In this document: in pieces, positions 7,330-16,577 of the stretch | Layout of the letters: each line of letters begins with the position of its first letter | Numbering within the stretch: position 1 is the first letter of the stretch | Assembly (NCBI GenBank): GCA_934702165.1 | Contig: CAKUYG010000003.1 | Coordinates: 1 to 34,434 of the forward strand | DNA length: 34,434 nt | Origin: an uncultured Bacteroidales bacterium | Lineage (GTDB): Bacteria; Bacteroidota; Bacteroidia; Bacteroidales; UBA932 | Reading direction: 5' to 3' | Position numbers and translations under genes: made by a program | The notes under the pieces: model-generated | Seen by the model: only the letters and a program-made list of their open reading frames with translations | Databases searched by the model: none | What the model was told of the DNA's origin: nothing

Positions 7330-9711
7330 CTAGAATACCTCTTCGTTGCTCTCCTTGTAGTCGTCAGCCTGCGGGGCTTCAGAGCGAGGGCCTTCGCTGC
7401 GGCGAGGACGGTCATCGCGACGGTCACGGCGGTCGTCCCTGCGACGGTCATCCCTGCGGTCGTCACGACGGTCGCGGCGGTCTCCCCCACGGCGGTCATC
7501 CCTTCCGCCCCTGCGGTCGTCCCTTCCGCGGTCACCTCCGCGAGGGCGGCGCTCAGGCTCCACATAACCCTCCGGCTTCTCGGTCAGGGCACGCATGGAG
7601 AGGCGCATCTTGCCGCTCTTAGGGTCAACCTCAAGGAGCTTGACATCCACCTCATCTCCGACGTGGAGCACATCCTCGACGTTTTCGGTCTTGTTCCAAG
7701 CGATCTCGGACACGTGCAGAAGTCCCTCCTTGCCCGGAAGAATCTCCACGAATGCACCGAACTCAAGAATGGAAACCACCTTGCCATGGTATACCTTGCC
7801 GACCTCAGGGACAGCGCAGATGCCCTTGATCCATTCGAGAGCCTTCTGCATGTTCTCCTTGTTGTCGGAAGCGACATCCACGACTCCCTCGGTGAGGTTG
7901 GTGCCCGGTATAGGCTGCTCGTCGATGGTGATGGTGGTGCCGGTCTCCTTCTGGATCTTCTGGATAGTCTCCCCACCCTTACCGATCACGGCGCCGATGA
8001 ACTCGGCGGCGATGCGGATCTGCTCGATACGAGGCACGAACGGCTTGTAGTCCTCACGAGGCGCGCTGATGGTTTTGAGCATCTCATCCATAATATGCAT
8101 ACGTCCCTGACGGGCCTGCTCAAGGGCTTTGGCAAGGACATCATAAGAGAGTCCGTTGACCTTGATGTCCATCTGGGTGGCGGTGATGCCGTCCGCTGTA
8201 CCTGTCACCTTGAAGTCCATGTCTCCGAGGTGATCCTCATCTCCGAGGATATCGGTGAGGATGGCATAGCGGTCGTTAGGATGGATCTCGTCAGTGATGA
8301 GGCCCATGGCCACACCGGCCACCGGCTTGCGGATCTTCACACCGGCGTCCATCAGCGCGAGGCAGCCGCCGCACACTGAAGCCATGGAAGACGAGCCGTT
8401 GGACTCGAGGATATCTGAAACCACACGCACTGCGTAAGGGTTCTCCGGAGCGAGAGGAACTACAGGCTTGAGGGCCCTCATGGCAAGGTTGCCATGGCCG
8501 ATCTCACGGCGCCCCACACCCCTCTGAGGCTTGGCCTCGCCGGTAGCGAACGGAGGGAAGTTGTAGTGGAGGACGAACTGCTGGTCATCCTGGATAAGCA
8601 CCTCATCGGTCTCCTTCATGTCCATCTTGGTGCCGAGGGTGACAGTCGCGAGGGACTGCGTCTCACCGCGGGTGAAGATGGCGGAACCGTGGGCGCAAGG
8701 GAGATAATCCACCTCACACCATATAGGGCGGACCTCATTGCATACACGCCCGTCCAGACGGACACCCTCGTCGAGGATCATGTTGCGCATGGCCTCCTTC
8801 TCCTCGGCGTGATAGTATCTCTCCACAAGCGGGGTCTTCTCCTCAAGCTGTTCCTCCGGAATGGTGGCAAGGAATTCTTCCTTGATGGCCTTGAACCCGG
8901 CCTCGCGCTCTTTCTTCGGCTTCGCTGCCTTGGCAAGGGCATAGCACTTGTCGTAGCAGAAGTCATGCACCGCCTTCTTGAGCACCTCATCCTCTACGTC
9001 ATGAGGATAGTCGCGCTTGTTGACATCGGTTCCGAGCTCCTTCATGAGCTCCTTCTGGACGCGGCAGTGTTTCTTGATCTCCTCATGGGCGAACTTGATG
9101 GCCTCGAGCATATCGTGCTCGCTGACCTCGTTCATCTCGCCCTCGACCATCATGATGTTCTCCTCGGTGGCGGCGACCATAAGTTCAAGGTCGGAGTCCT
9201 TCATCTGGGAGAAGGTCGGGTTGATCACGAACTCACCGTTGATACGGCTGACACGGACCTCCGAAATCGGACCTCCGAACGGAAGGTCGGAAGTGGCCAG
9301 AGCGCATGATGCCGCAAGTCCGGCGAGCGCATCAGGCTGGATGTCCTTCTCGGCTGAGATGAGGGTCACATTGACGAATACCTCGAGGTGGAAGTCATCC
9401 GGCCAGAGAGGACGGATAGGACGGTCGATCAGGCGTGAGATGAGAATCTCATAATCGCTTGACTTTCCCTCCCTCTTCATGAATCCGCCAGGGAAACGCC
9501 CTGCGGAATAATACTTTTCCTTATAATCGACCGTAAGCGGCATGAAGTCGGTTCCTTCCTTGACTTCCTCCGCGCAGGTCACGGTGGCGAGAAGCATAGT
9601 GCCACCCATCTTGACTACGGCTGATCCTGCTGCCTGCTTCGCGAGCTTGCCGGTCTCGATCTCTATGACGCGACCGTCTGAAAGCTCAATCTTTTTGTTG
9701 ATGATATTCAT
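7330..9711 (-). CDS. pnp: Polyribonucleotide nucleotidyltransferase (PNPase) with Arg/Asp-rich tail
   Basis: This 793-residue phosphorolytic 3'-5' exoribonuclease starts [14 protein letters not shown]. Two RNase PH-like domains follow: [13 protein letters not shown] and [13 protein letters not shown] in the first, and [20 protein letters not shown] with the [17 protein letters not shown] active-site region in the second. After them come a KH domain ([15 protein letters not shown]) and an S1 domain (about residues 640-710). It is the central mRNA-decay enzyme. It is longer than the roughly 710 residues of E. coli because of a tail (residues 721-793) made almost wholly of R, D and G, ending in a short acidic segment. 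An upstream in-frame start exists, but the chosen ATG matches the family. The gene lies 76 bp downstream of rpsO, separated from it by a terminator. Confidence 0.95.
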   Translation of the reverse strand: MNIINKKIELSDGRVIEIETGKLAKQAAGSAVVKMGGTMLLATVTCAEEVKEGTDFMPLTVDYKEKYYSAGRFPGGFMKREGKSSDYEILISRLIDRPIRPLWPDDFHLEVFVNVTLISAEKDIQPDALAGLAASCALATSDLPFGGPISEVRVSRINGEFVINPTFSQMKDSDLELMVAATEENIMMVEGEMNEVSEHDMLEAIKFAHEEIKKHCRVQKELMKELGTDVNKRDYPHDVEDEVLKKAVHDFCYDKCYALAKAAKPKKEREAGFKAIKEEFLATIPEEQLEEKTPLVERYYHAEEKEAMRNMILDEGVRLDGRVCNEVRPIWCEVDYLPCAHGSAIFTRGETQSLATVTLGTKMDMKETDEVLIQDDQQFVLHYNFPPFATGEAKPQRGVGRREIGHGNLAMRALKPVVPLAPENPYAVRVVSDILESNGSSSMASVCGGCLALMDAGVKIRKPVAGVAMGLITDEIHPNDRYAILTDILGDEDHLGDMDFKVTGTADGITATQMDIKVNGLSYDVLAKALEQARQGRMHIMDEMLKTISAPREDYKPFVPRIEQIRIAAEFIGAVIGKGGETIQKIQKETGTTITIDEQPIPGTNLTEGVVDVASDNKENMQKALEWIKGICAVPEVGKVYHGKVVSILEFGAFVEILPGKEGLLHVSEIAWNKTENVEDVLHVGDEVDVKLLEVDPKSGKMRLSMRALTEKPEGYVEPERRPRGGDRGRDDRRGGRDDRRGGDRRDRRDDRRDDRRRDDRRDRRDDRPRRSEGPRSEAPQADDYKESNEEVF
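7399..7551 (-). repeat. Low-complexity Arg/Asp/Gly repeat encoding the PNPase tail
   Basis: Degenerate tandem codons for R, D and G (units such as RDDRRGG and RDDRRD) cover residues 721-771 of PNPase. The DNA is a run of near-repeats and is a likely site of length variation by slippage. Tails of this type are disordered and bind RNA in RGG-rich proteins; that role here is inference. Confidence 0.75.
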
Positions 9712-9736
9712 TACTGTTTTTCTTAACGTCCTTTCC

Positions 9737-9768
9737 AAAAAAGGGATGGCCCCTTCAGGAACCATCCC
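9737..9768 (-). terminator. Terminator or attenuator between rpsO and pnp
   Basis: On the minus strand GGGATGGTTCC pairs with GGGGCCATCCC (two G-U wobbles) around the tetraloop TGAA, followed by six T. It lies 19 bp after the rpsO stop and 25 bp before the pnp ATG. It therefore either ends rpsO transcription or sets how much read-through reaches pnp. No separate pnp promoter was obvious. Confidence 0.8.
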
Positions 9769-9787
9769 CGGATCTTCCCTATCTTGA

Positions 9788-10063
9788 CTATCGGCGGAGA
9801 CCGAGCTCCTTGACGATATTCCTGTATCTCTCGATGTCAACTTTCTGGAGGTAATCCAGAATCTGACGTCTCTTACCTACAAGGCGGAGAAGTGAACGGC
9901 GTGTGACCACATCCTTTTTGTTCTTCTTCACGTGCTCGGTAAGGTGAGCGATACGGTAGGAAAATAAAGCAACTTGACTCTCTGGAGAGCCGGTGTCCTT
10001 ATTAGACTTCCCGTACTTCGCGAAAATCTCTTGCTTCTTCTCAGGCATCAAATATTCAGCCAT
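9788..10063 (-). CDS. rpsO: 30S ribosomal protein S15
   Basis: The 91-residue product has the S15 layout: a short N-terminal helix, the conserved [11 protein letters not shown] loop, [10 protein letters not shown], the [22 protein letters not shown] core (here RRQILDYLQ) and a terminal ELGLRR. It binds 16S rRNA early in assembly of the small subunit. The order rpsO then pnp is widely conserved in bacteria. A good promoter lies about 60 bp upstream, and a strong terminator separates it from pnp. Confidence 0.97.
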   Translation of the reverse strand: MAEYLMPEKKQEIFAKYGKSNKDTGSPESQVALFSYRIAHLTEHVKKNKKDVVTRRSLLRLVGKRRQILDYLQKVDIERYRNIVKELGLRR

Positions 10064-10122
10064 CTTAGCAAAAAATTAAAAGTTAATATTTCAAATCCTC
10101 TGCCTACAAAAGACAAAGCCTG

Positions 10123-10154
10123 CAAATGTAGGCAAAAATTTGATACAATCCAAA
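10123..10154 (-). promoter_or_regulatory. Promoter of rpsO
   Basis: On the minus strand TTTG (10154-10151), a 20-bp spacer and TACATTTG (10130-10123) give a near-consensus promoter. An inverted repeat GCCTAC (10132-10127) with GTAGGC (10107-10102) embraces the -7 element and the presumed start point, so it could be an operator or, in read-through transcripts, a stem. The leader is roughly 55 bases. Confidence 0.7.
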
Positions 10155-10162
10155 TTACCGCA

Positions 10163-11362
10163 CTATTCCTCTATCTTCTCAATAAGAGGAAGTCCCCGGC
10201 TGGAGAGCAGGTCGTTGTAGCGGCGGAGCACCTCATCCACGCAATCCTCCCAGGAGCGCACGATGGTCTTGGAAGCCTGAAGTCCGACACGGCGGATTTT
10301 CTCCCGATCGGAGGACAAGGAGCGCAGCAGAGCGGCCATCTCGTCCGGGTCATTGTCCACAAGGAAGCCGTTGACCCCGTCGGTAAGGATGGCCGAAGCG
10401 GTGGACCCTTTGGCCATGACAGCCGGAGTATGGAGGGCGGCAGCCTCACGGACCACCAGCGGGGCATTGTCGTACAGCGACGGGAAAAGGAAAAGATCCG
10501 CCGCAGCATAGTACTTCTTGAGCAGATCGCGGTCGTGGATGCATCCCACGAATGTGACTTTGCTGCCAAGTCCGAGCTCATCAGACATGCGCTTCATAGC
10601 ATCCGCCGCATACCCCGTACCGATAAAATACATTCTGTACGGCAGATCTTTCAGCCTGGACAGGGATTCGAGTATCAGTTTGGGGTTTTTCTCCCAGATG
10701 TGCTGTCCCACGAACAGGAGCACGAACTCGTCCTTTCCGATGCCTAGCTGGCGACGGGCGTCGGCGAAGTAGCTGTCCTGGTAGTCGGCCACAAGATCGG
10801 AGCCGTTGTCCATCACTTCCACCTCACCTTTATAGCCGTATTCGCGTATGACATCGATCACGGAAGCCTGCGGCACCCATACAAGGTCAGCCTTTTCATA
10901 AAAGTCGATTATGTACTTGATGACCACGTCCACGGCAGCCTTGGGCAGCACGCGCGCGAAGTCATCCCTGTACTTTGAATGGAACGTGGCCACAAGCGGA
11001 ATTTTTTCAAGACGGGAAATATGCATCGCGGCAGCCCCGGAAGTGAACGGGCAATGCGCATGCACTATCTTGAACCGCAGCGTAGCCACCTTGGCGAGGA
11101 AACTCGGGTCGATGGTGGCAAGACCTGTCACATACGGATGCCTCCTCGGCACCGGCACGGAAAAATAATCCAGAACCTTGTAGTCCAGAGACTCATAGTC
11201 AGCCCCCGGCACGTTGGGAGTGATCACATAAGTGCCGCCGACCTTCTTCTGCATCCACTTGGCATAGTTTTCCATACATACGGAAACACCGTCCATCACA
11301 GGCGGAAAACAGTCACAGAAAAGCCCGACATTCACTTTTTCGGGAGAGAAGATTGATGCCAT
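10163..11362 (-). CDS. GT4-family glycosyltransferase
   Basis: This 399-residue GT-B fold protein opens with VNVGLFCDCFPPVMDGVSV, the acceptor-side Rossmann start with the G-V-S loop. It contains VHAHCPFTSGAAAMHISR and ATFHSKYRDDF, and in the donor half FVGQHIWEKNPKLILESL, FIGTGY, LFLFPSLYDNAPLVVREAAA (the family E-x7-E region) and GVNGFLV. Such enzymes transfer a sugar from a nucleotide donor with retention of configuration; related proteins make glycolipids or surface glycans. There is no signal peptide, so it should act at the inner face of the membrane. The acceptor cannot be told from sequence. It starts 1 bp after the EF-hand gene stop, so the two are almost certainly co-transcribed. 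Confidence 0.85.
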   Translation of the reverse strand: MASIFSPEKVNVGLFCDCFPPVMDGVSVCMENYAKWMQKKVGGTYVITPNVPGADYESLDYKVLDYFSVPVPRRHPYVTGLATIDPSFLAKVATLRFKIVHAHCPFTSGAAAMHISRLEKIPLVATFHSKYRDDFARVLPKAAVDVVIKYIIDFYEKADLVWVPQASVIDVIREYGYKGEVEVMDNGSDLVADYQDSYFADARRQLGIGKDEFVLLFVGQHIWEKNPKLILESLSRLKDLPYRMYFIGTGYAADAMKRMSDELGLGSKVTFVGCIHDRDLLKKYYAAADLFLFPSLYDNAPLVVREAAALHTPAVMAKGSTASAILTDGVNGFLVDNDPDEMAALLRSLSSDREKIRRVGLQASKTIVRSWEDCVDEVLRRYNDLLSSRGLPLIEKIEE

Positions 11363-11363
11363 T

Positions 11364-13469
11364 TTATCCTATTTTCAGTCCTAAGAATTCAAGTTTTCCC
11401 ATAAACAGCAGCGCCGCCACTACAGCCAGCACAAGCAGGGCTAGAGCAAGCCACCATTTCCAGGCCGAAGACTTCTGCCTATATGGATCAGTCAGTTTAA
11501 GCTTCGGGTATTTCGCCAGACTGGTCAGTTTGGCGCCGAAGAGGATGTTGACCAGGACGTTGGAGTTGATGGCCCAGCCGTTGGCATTGAGCACAGGGCC
11601 GAGATTGCGGCGTCGCAGCTTGCTCCACGCCAGGAAGCAGGACGGGCCGGAGATCACGAGCATTATCACGACAATCGCCACGAGGGTCTGCCACGGCGAA
11701 GTACTCTGTATGCCGGTCACGATCTTGGTCAAAGCCGATCCTATGTAGCCCATCGCCATGCCTAAGGCGGCGAAGATGCCGGCGAACTTGGCTATGTCGA
11801 ATGCCTGCTTCTTCCCGTTGTCAGCCCCGTCCGCCGCCGGGGCGGGGGCAGTCGCGGCTGCGGCCTTGGCCTGAAGGTCTGCGGTGATCTTGGCATCCTT
11901 GTCGGCGGCCGACTTGTTGATAAGCCCGACACAGAAATCCCAGAATTTGCGGTAAGGAGCCCAGAAAGCCTGGCTGATGCTTACAGGGTTGTCCACTATC
12001 TTTGTGATGACAGCGTCCCAGTCATTGCCTGCGCAGTCATAGAATATCCCGTTCTTACCAGGGCGCAGGGCGGCAATGTCCCCCGCCGTCATCACGGCCA
12101 CGATGTCCATGGTCTTGCCGAGTTTGCGAGAACTGCATGCGCAGTAGATCAGGAACATCCCGCTGAGTTTTGCCATATCGGCATGCTTTGACATGTCAGA
12201 CACCCTGATGCAGAGATCACAGCAGCGCTGGTCCACATACAGCCGGCCCGCCTCGAAATCAGCGCGCACGCCAGGTATCCTGGCATAGAAGTCAGTGAAT
12301 ATCACATAGTTCTTGAGCAGCCGGTAGAAATCACGATAGAGGAGCATGAGTTTCTTCACCTCATCTATAGAGTCCGACTCGTCCTTGAGAGCCAGATCCT
12401 TGGAGACGAGTTCAAGAAGCGCGGCCTTCTGTCCGGCCGAAAGAATCTCCCGCACGCGGGAGGCCCCGAGGCTCTCCACGAGCGCCCCCTTCTTGGATGC
12501 AAGCCATGAGGAATACGGAGAGAAAGCGGCCAGCACAGCGTCCCACTCATCTTCAGTCAGGCTGTCCTTCCCGTCTTTCCATACAAGTTTGCGGAAAGCA
12601 TCGAACCGGGCCTGCCAGGCCGGGTTGAGCCTGTCAAAACGCAATACCCCGGACTCATCCGGAACCGAGAGCGGGCATTCACCTATCTTCGAAATGTCAT
12701 CGACTTTGACGGCGACCTCATCGAAAGCGGCCTTGTCATAGCGCAGCAGGCGGCAACGCTCAAAGAAATCGGCCACCTTGCCCCTGATGGCCGAGACGGC
12801 CTCGAAAGCAACAGGGGTGTCGCCTCCGTAAGGCAGCACGGCCTTGCCGGAGTCCGCAGCATCCAGCCAGGCGGCATAGTCGGTGCAGGCGGCATAAAAG
12901 GCCTCTATCTTCTCCGAGTTCAAGCCAGGTGCGCCGCTGCGGTCGGTTTCAGCTCCGGACACGGCGATGCAGTCCTTGATCACCGCCTTGAGAGAAGGAT
13001 CATCGGTGCTGCCCTCCGTGATGAGGCCGTCCCCGTTGAACCGTGTTCCCGAAAATATGGCCACGCTGTCGGATGCTTCTTCGACCGTTATCCTGTTGCC
13101 CTCCCTGCCAAGATCGGCAAGGATGCGGGCGGCCGAGTCGTGCAGGCGTCGCCCCGTCTCCGAGGCTGTATCGATATTTTCAATGTCAAGCACGCTCTCC
13201 CCTTTCAGGATGAGATCCTTGTCCTTGATGACCGAGGTCAGCCACTGCGCTGCGGCCACCACCTCAGCCACCTTGATCTTCCCGTCCTTGTCAGTGTCGA
13301 TGTAATCCAGTGTGCGCCTGTCGAATTCCAGAGAATCCACCGGGCAGCTCAACACCGTCCAGAGTTTCTGGTCGAGTTCACCCAGATGGGCTATATCCTC
13401 ACCAGAAGCGATATTGACGCGAATAGCTCCCCCCAGGGAGCAATACTTCCATTCGTACTTCTTTTCCAT
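11364..13469 (-). CDS. EF-hand membrane-anchored protein of unknown function
   Basis: The 701-residue protein starts MEKKYEWKYCSLGG; I chose this ATG over an upstream in-frame one. A canonical EF-hand loop lies at about residues 58-69 (DTDKDGKIKVAE), and a degenerate one with FNGDGLIT follows about 100 residues later. A long helical, mostly soluble region runs to about residue 560, then an Ala/Pro-rich linker. The C-terminus has about three hydrophobic segments, one after FDIAKFAGIFAALGMAMGYI, one in LVAIVVIMLVISGPS, and a last one before the end. There is no N-terminal signal peptide, so the bulk is probably cytoplasmic with a C-terminal anchor. I recognise no catalytic motif. Similar EF-hand proteins of about 700 residues occur in Bacteroidales, without a known role. 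It pairs with the GT4 gene. Confidence 0.7.
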   Translation of the reverse strand: MEKKYEWKYCSLGGAIRVNIASGEDIAHLGELDQKLWTVLSCPVDSLEFDRRTLDYIDTDKDGKIKVAEVVAAAQWLTSVIKDKDLILKGESVLDIENIDTASETGRRLHDSAARILADLGREGNRITVEEASDSVAIFSGTRFNGDGLITEGSTDDPSLKAVIKDCIAVSGAETDRSGAPGLNSEKIEAFYAACTDYAAWLDAADSGKAVLPYGGDTPVAFEAVSAIRGKVADFFERCRLLRYDKAAFDEVAVKVDDISKIGECPLSVPDESGVLRFDRLNPAWQARFDAFRKLVWKDGKDSLTEDEWDAVLAAFSPYSSWLASKKGALVESLGASRVREILSAGQKAALLELVSKDLALKDESDSIDEVKKLMLLYRDFYRLLKNYVIFTDFYARIPGVRADFEAGRLYVDQRCCDLCIRVSDMSKHADMAKLSGMFLIYCACSSRKLGKTMDIVAVMTAGDIAALRPGKNGIFYDCAGNDWDAVITKIVDNPVSISQAFWAPYRKFWDFCVGLINKSAADKDAKITADLQAKAAAATAPAPAADGADNGKKQAFDIAKFAGIFAALGMAMGYIGSALTKIVTGIQSTSPWQTLVAIVVIMLVISGPSCFLAWSKLRRRNLGPVLNANGWAINSNVLVNILFGAKLTSLAKYPKLKLTDPYRQKSSAWKWWLALALLVLAVVAALLFMGKLEFLGLKIG

Positions 13470-13582
13470 ACATATATTGTATTCCACCGCGAAAATACGG
13501 AAAATTCGGCAATATCGGGCAATTCTCCCCGCAGAGATGGCCACCGGCACGTGCAGGTCGGGTTAATAAAAATTTTACTTTC

Positions 13583-13619
13583 AAACTGTAAGCGCCATGT
13601 CGGATTTTTCTTACAGTTT
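13583..13619. promoter_or_regulatory. Dyad upstream of the TonB receptor operon
   Basis: AAACTGTAAG (13583-13592) and CTTACAGTTT (13610-13619) are perfect 10-bp inverted arms 17 bp apart. They lie in the 280-bp gap between the divergent EF-hand gene and the TonB receptor gene. The element may be a regulator site or a stem; there is no T tract to make it an obvious terminator. Confidence 0.45.
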
Positions 13620-13630
13620 TGCAGCAAAAC
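13616..13630. promoter_or_regulatory. 15-bp palindrome GTTTTGCAGCAAAAC
   Basis: A perfect 7-bp dyad around a single central A abuts and partly overlaps the preceding inverted repeat, 66 bp upstream of the operon -33 box. It is a plausible binding site for a dimeric regulator; no known consensus was recognised. Confidence 0.35.
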
Positions 13631-13668
13631 GAAAAAACATGCGCAAAACCATTAGCAAACGCCTCAAA

Positions 13669-13686
13669 ATCCCCATAATTGGGGAT
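13669..13686. promoter_or_regulatory. Dyad ATCCCCATAATTGGGGAT next to the TonB operon promoter
   Basis: Seven-base arms ATCCCCA and TGGGGAT flank TAAT. The element ends 9 bp before the -33 TTTG of the operon promoter, a typical place for an activator or repressor. Given the downstream genes, an iron- or haem-responsive regulator is a fair guess but is not shown by the sequence. Confidence 0.45.
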
Positions 13687-13695
13687 AAAGGCCTA

Positions 13696-13726
13696 TTTGA
13701 TTTGTGGTCAAGAAAACATACATTTG
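13696..13726 (+). promoter_or_regulatory. Promoter of the TonB receptor / peptidase operon
   Basis: TTTG at 13696-13699, a 19-bp spacer and TACATTTG at 13719-13726 match the Bacteroidota consensus. The ATG is 22 bp downstream. I saw no comparable promoter before any of the next six genes, which supports a single long transcript. Confidence 0.8.
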
Positions 13727-13748
13727 CACACAGAGTTATTACCGCTAT

Positions 13749-16550
13749 ATGAAGGTTCGTTCAGTTATCCTAGCGACAATTGTCGCTTTGGCTTACGGTT
13801 TGTTACCTGCCGGAGCCGCAACCCCCAAAAAAGGCGTCACCGTCAAAGGTGAAGTCATCTCAGAGGCCGACGGAAAACCCGTCGACTTCGCTTCAGTGGC
13901 GCTGTCACCGTCCGGACTGTACTCCATGACCGACGCAGACGGGCGCTTCACCATCGAAGGTGCAGCCGCCGGCGAGATCACAGTCAGCGTGCAGTATTAC
14001 GGCATGGAGCAGAAAGACACCACTTTCCGTGCTGCCGCAGGTCAGACAGTGAGCCTCAGGCTAGCCCTCAAAGAGACTTCGTTCAGGCTGGACAACGTGG
14101 TCGTCGTGGCCACCGCCAACAAGGCCGGAAGCAGCACCGCATCCAAGATTTCCAGACAGGCGATGGACCACATGCAGACAAGCTCCCTTGCGGACGCGAT
14201 GTCCTTGCTGCCGGGTGTAAGCATCAGCAATCCGAGCCTTTCTTCTGCACAATCGATCACCATCCGAGGCAGTTCAGCGATGAACAGCCTCGGCACCGCC
14301 ATCATCGTAGACGGAGCCCCTATGTCCAACAACGCCAACATGCAGACTCTCAGTCCTGTCATCAGCGGCTCGAGCACCGGAACCAACGGTCTGGGATCCC
14401 CTGCCGTGGGCGCCGATGTGCGAAGCCTCTCCACCGACAATGTAGAGTCCATAGAAGTCATACGAGGCATCCCTTCAGCCGAATATGGAGACTTGACTTC
14501 GGGTGCGGTGCTGGTCAAGTCCAAGGCGGGCAAATCCCCTCTCACAATCAGGTTCAAAACCAACCCGAACATCTACCAGGCCTCTGCCGCAAAGGGCTTC
14601 TCCCTCGGAGGCAAGGCCGGAGACCTCAACATCTCAGGGGACTACGCATACAACCAGAATTCGCTCACCATGGGGCACCAGTATTACCAGAGGGCCAGCG
14701 CCAAAGCACTCTGGACCGTGATGTTGGGAGAGAAAGCCAGCGAGACCACCTCGTTCACGTTCAACTACGGACGCAACCGCAGCAAACTCAACCAGGACGA
14801 TCTCAGTTCAAAAAAGCAGTCTTTCGCCAACGAATTCGGCCTGGCTTTCAACACAAACGGACGCGCTTCAATCAACGGCGCATGGCTGCGCAGCATCAAC
14901 TGGCTCGTCTCCGGAAGCCTGAGCAACAAGCGTTCCCACTACGAAGACACAGCCAACAACGCGATGAACCTCTACTCCAGGTCCATGACAGACGGGGAGA
15001 TCTACAGCAACATCCCGGGAGGACAGATCTACGATGCTTCCGGCAACCTGATCACGAACGTCTCACCGGACAGTAAAATCACAGGAGTGGTCCTTCCGTA
15101 CAGCTACCAGTACCATTATGACATATACGGCAAGGAAGTCAACGCCTTCGCCAAACTCAACGCCGACTTCGCCCACAGCTGGGGTCCGGTGAGCGAGAGG
15201 GTGCTGCTCGGAGCCGACTTCAAGACGGACGGCAACCTCGGGGACGGTTCCGTGTATGACGAGAACTACCCTCCGTTCAGGAACGTGGGCAACGCCGAAT
15301 CCGGATACAGGGCAAGGCCATACTACGACATACCTTTCGTCAACCAGCTGGGCCTCTATGCCGAGAACTACTTCACCCTGGCGTTTGCCGGACGGGAGCT
15401 CAACCTCACGGCAGGACTGCGATATGACAGGATAAACGGGTTGAATTCACTCGCCCCGCGCATCAACGCCTCCATCGACATCTTCCCGTGGATGACCCTG
15501 CGCGGCGGCTACGGGCTCACCTCCAAGGCACCTACCGCCTACTATCTCTACCCGAACAAGTCATATCACGACTACATACTCTACAACGGCATTTATGCCG
15601 GCATGCCGGAAAACGAGCAGTTGCTCATAGCCAAGACCGACATCTACGATGCCACAAACGAGAATCTTGAAATCGCAATCAACCGCAAAGCAGAAGTCGG
15701 TCTGGACTTCAACATCGCCGGACGCTACCGCGTGAGCCTTACCGCCTACGACGAGCAGATGGACAACGGCTACGGCTACGGCACCGATCTCAGTTCGTTC
15801 ATCTGGTACCAGGCCACCTCATACACTGTAGACCACAAGGATGAGGGCCAAAGGCCCGTCCTCAAAAAGGACAGGGACTACAACCTCTTCTACACCGTCT
15901 ACAAGCCGCTCAACGACAGCAAGACACGCAGCCGTGGAGTGGAGTACGAGATCGACCTCGGCAGGTTCGACGCCATCCGTACCTCCTTCTACATCAACGG
16001 TGCCTGGACGCACAACACCAGCACTGGCAAGGGCTACACCTTCGGCACCAGATCGAAGGCCGGAGTGGCCGAGAAGAACATCGGAATCTACGAGCCGGAA
16101 CTCCGCACCAGCAACACCCAGAAGTTCAACACCACCGTCAGGGCCACCCACAACATCCCGCAGATCGGCCTCGCCGTCACGCTGACCGGACAGCTGAACT
16201 GGTTCACCAAGCTCTGGACACAGTACGGCAATGACACGATGTTCATAAAGTACATCTCATACAAGGACGGACAGGTACACGACTTCGATCCGGCACTGAA
16301 GAACGATCCGGAGTTCTCCTATATGTTCCCTTCCCTCAACGACAACAGGTTCATCGCGGAGAAATATTTCCCGACCGCCATCTTCAACCTCAACGTCAGC
16401 AAAGAGATCGGAGACATGTTCACGGCCTCGTTCTACGTCAACAACATGCTCAACTCCAGGCCTCTCTACAAAAAGAAATCGACCGGAGAGTACGTCACCC
16501 TCGGGATTCCGCTCTTCTTCGGGTTCGAGTTCAAGGTAAGCATCAGATAG
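13749..16550 (+). CDS. TonB-dependent receptor with carboxypeptidase-regulatory-like N-terminal domain
   Basis: The 933-residue outer-membrane protein has a Sec signal peptide (MKVRSVILATIVALAYGLLP, cleavage near AGAA). A carboxypeptidase-D regulatory-like domain follows at about 30-110 (GEVISEADGKPVDFASVAL, then DADGRFTIEG). A plug domain at about 120-270 contains ADAMSLLPGVSI, SITIRGSS, AIIVDGAPM and VESIEVIRGIPSAEYGDLTS. The rest is a 22-strand-type barrel rich in YxNN and aromatic girdles. It would import a ligand through the outer membrane using TonB energy. No SusD partner follows, so this is not a glycan SusCD pair. The neighbours (DUF4876 and DUF6850 proteins, peptidases, HmuY-like lipoprotein) point to haem, iron or peptide uptake. 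I chose the ATG at 13749 because the upstream in-frame start lies inside the promoter. Confidence 0.9.
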   Translation: MKVRSVILATIVALAYGLLPAGAATPKKGVTVKGEVISEADGKPVDFASVALSPSGLYSMTDADGRFTIEGAAAGEITVSVQYYGMEQKDTTFRAAAGQTVSLRLALKETSFRLDNVVVVATANKAGSSTASKISRQAMDHMQTSSLADAMSLLPGVSISNPSLSSAQSITIRGSSAMNSLGTAIIVDGAPMSNNANMQTLSPVISGSSTGTNGLGSPAVGADVRSLSTDNVESIEVIRGIPSAEYGDLTSGAVLVKSKAGKSPLTIRFKTNPNIYQASAAKGFSLGGKAGDLNISGDYAYNQNSLTMGHQYYQRASAKALWTVMLGEKASETTSFTFNYGRNRSKLNQDDLSSKKQSFANEFGLAFNTNGRASINGAWLRSINWLVSGSLSNKRSHYEDTANNAMNLYSRSMTDGEIYSNIPGGQIYDASGNLITNVSPDSKITGVVLPYSYQYHYDIYGKEVNAFAKLNADFAHSWGPVSERVLLGADFKTDGNLGDGSVYDENYPPFRNVGNAESGYRARPYYDIPFVNQLGLYAENYFTLAFAGRELNLTAGLRYDRINGLNSLAPRINASIDIFPWMTLRGGYGLTSKAPTAYYLYPNKSYHDYILYNGIYAGMPENEQLLIAKTDIYDATNENLEIAINRKAEVGLDFNIAGRYRVSLTAYDEQMDNGYGYGTDLSSFIWYQATSYTVDHKDEGQRPVLKKDRDYNLFYTVYKPLNDSKTRSRGVEYEIDLGRFDAIRTSFYINGAWTHNTSTGKGYTFGTRSKAGVAEKNIGIYEPELRTSNTQKFNTTVRATHNIPQIGLAVTLTGQLNWFTKLWTQYGNDTMFIKYISYKDGQVHDFDPALKNDPEFSYMFPSLNDNRFIAEKYFPTAIFNLNVSKEIGDMFTASFYVNNMLNSRPLYKKKSTGEYVTLGIPLFFGFEFKVSIR

Positions 16551-16577
16551 AATACAAATTATCAATACGCAAAAGTC

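Noticed and set aside
7165..8379. Long plus-strand frame (404 codons) opposite the end of pnp
   Set aside because: It is a shadow of the repeat-rich, GC-biased pnp sequence; the product is low-complexity Val/Thr/Ala and has no domain or promoter.
8494..9309. 271-codon plus-strand frame opposite the middle of pnp
   Set aside because: Entirely antisense to a well-conserved enzyme and without recognisable motifs.
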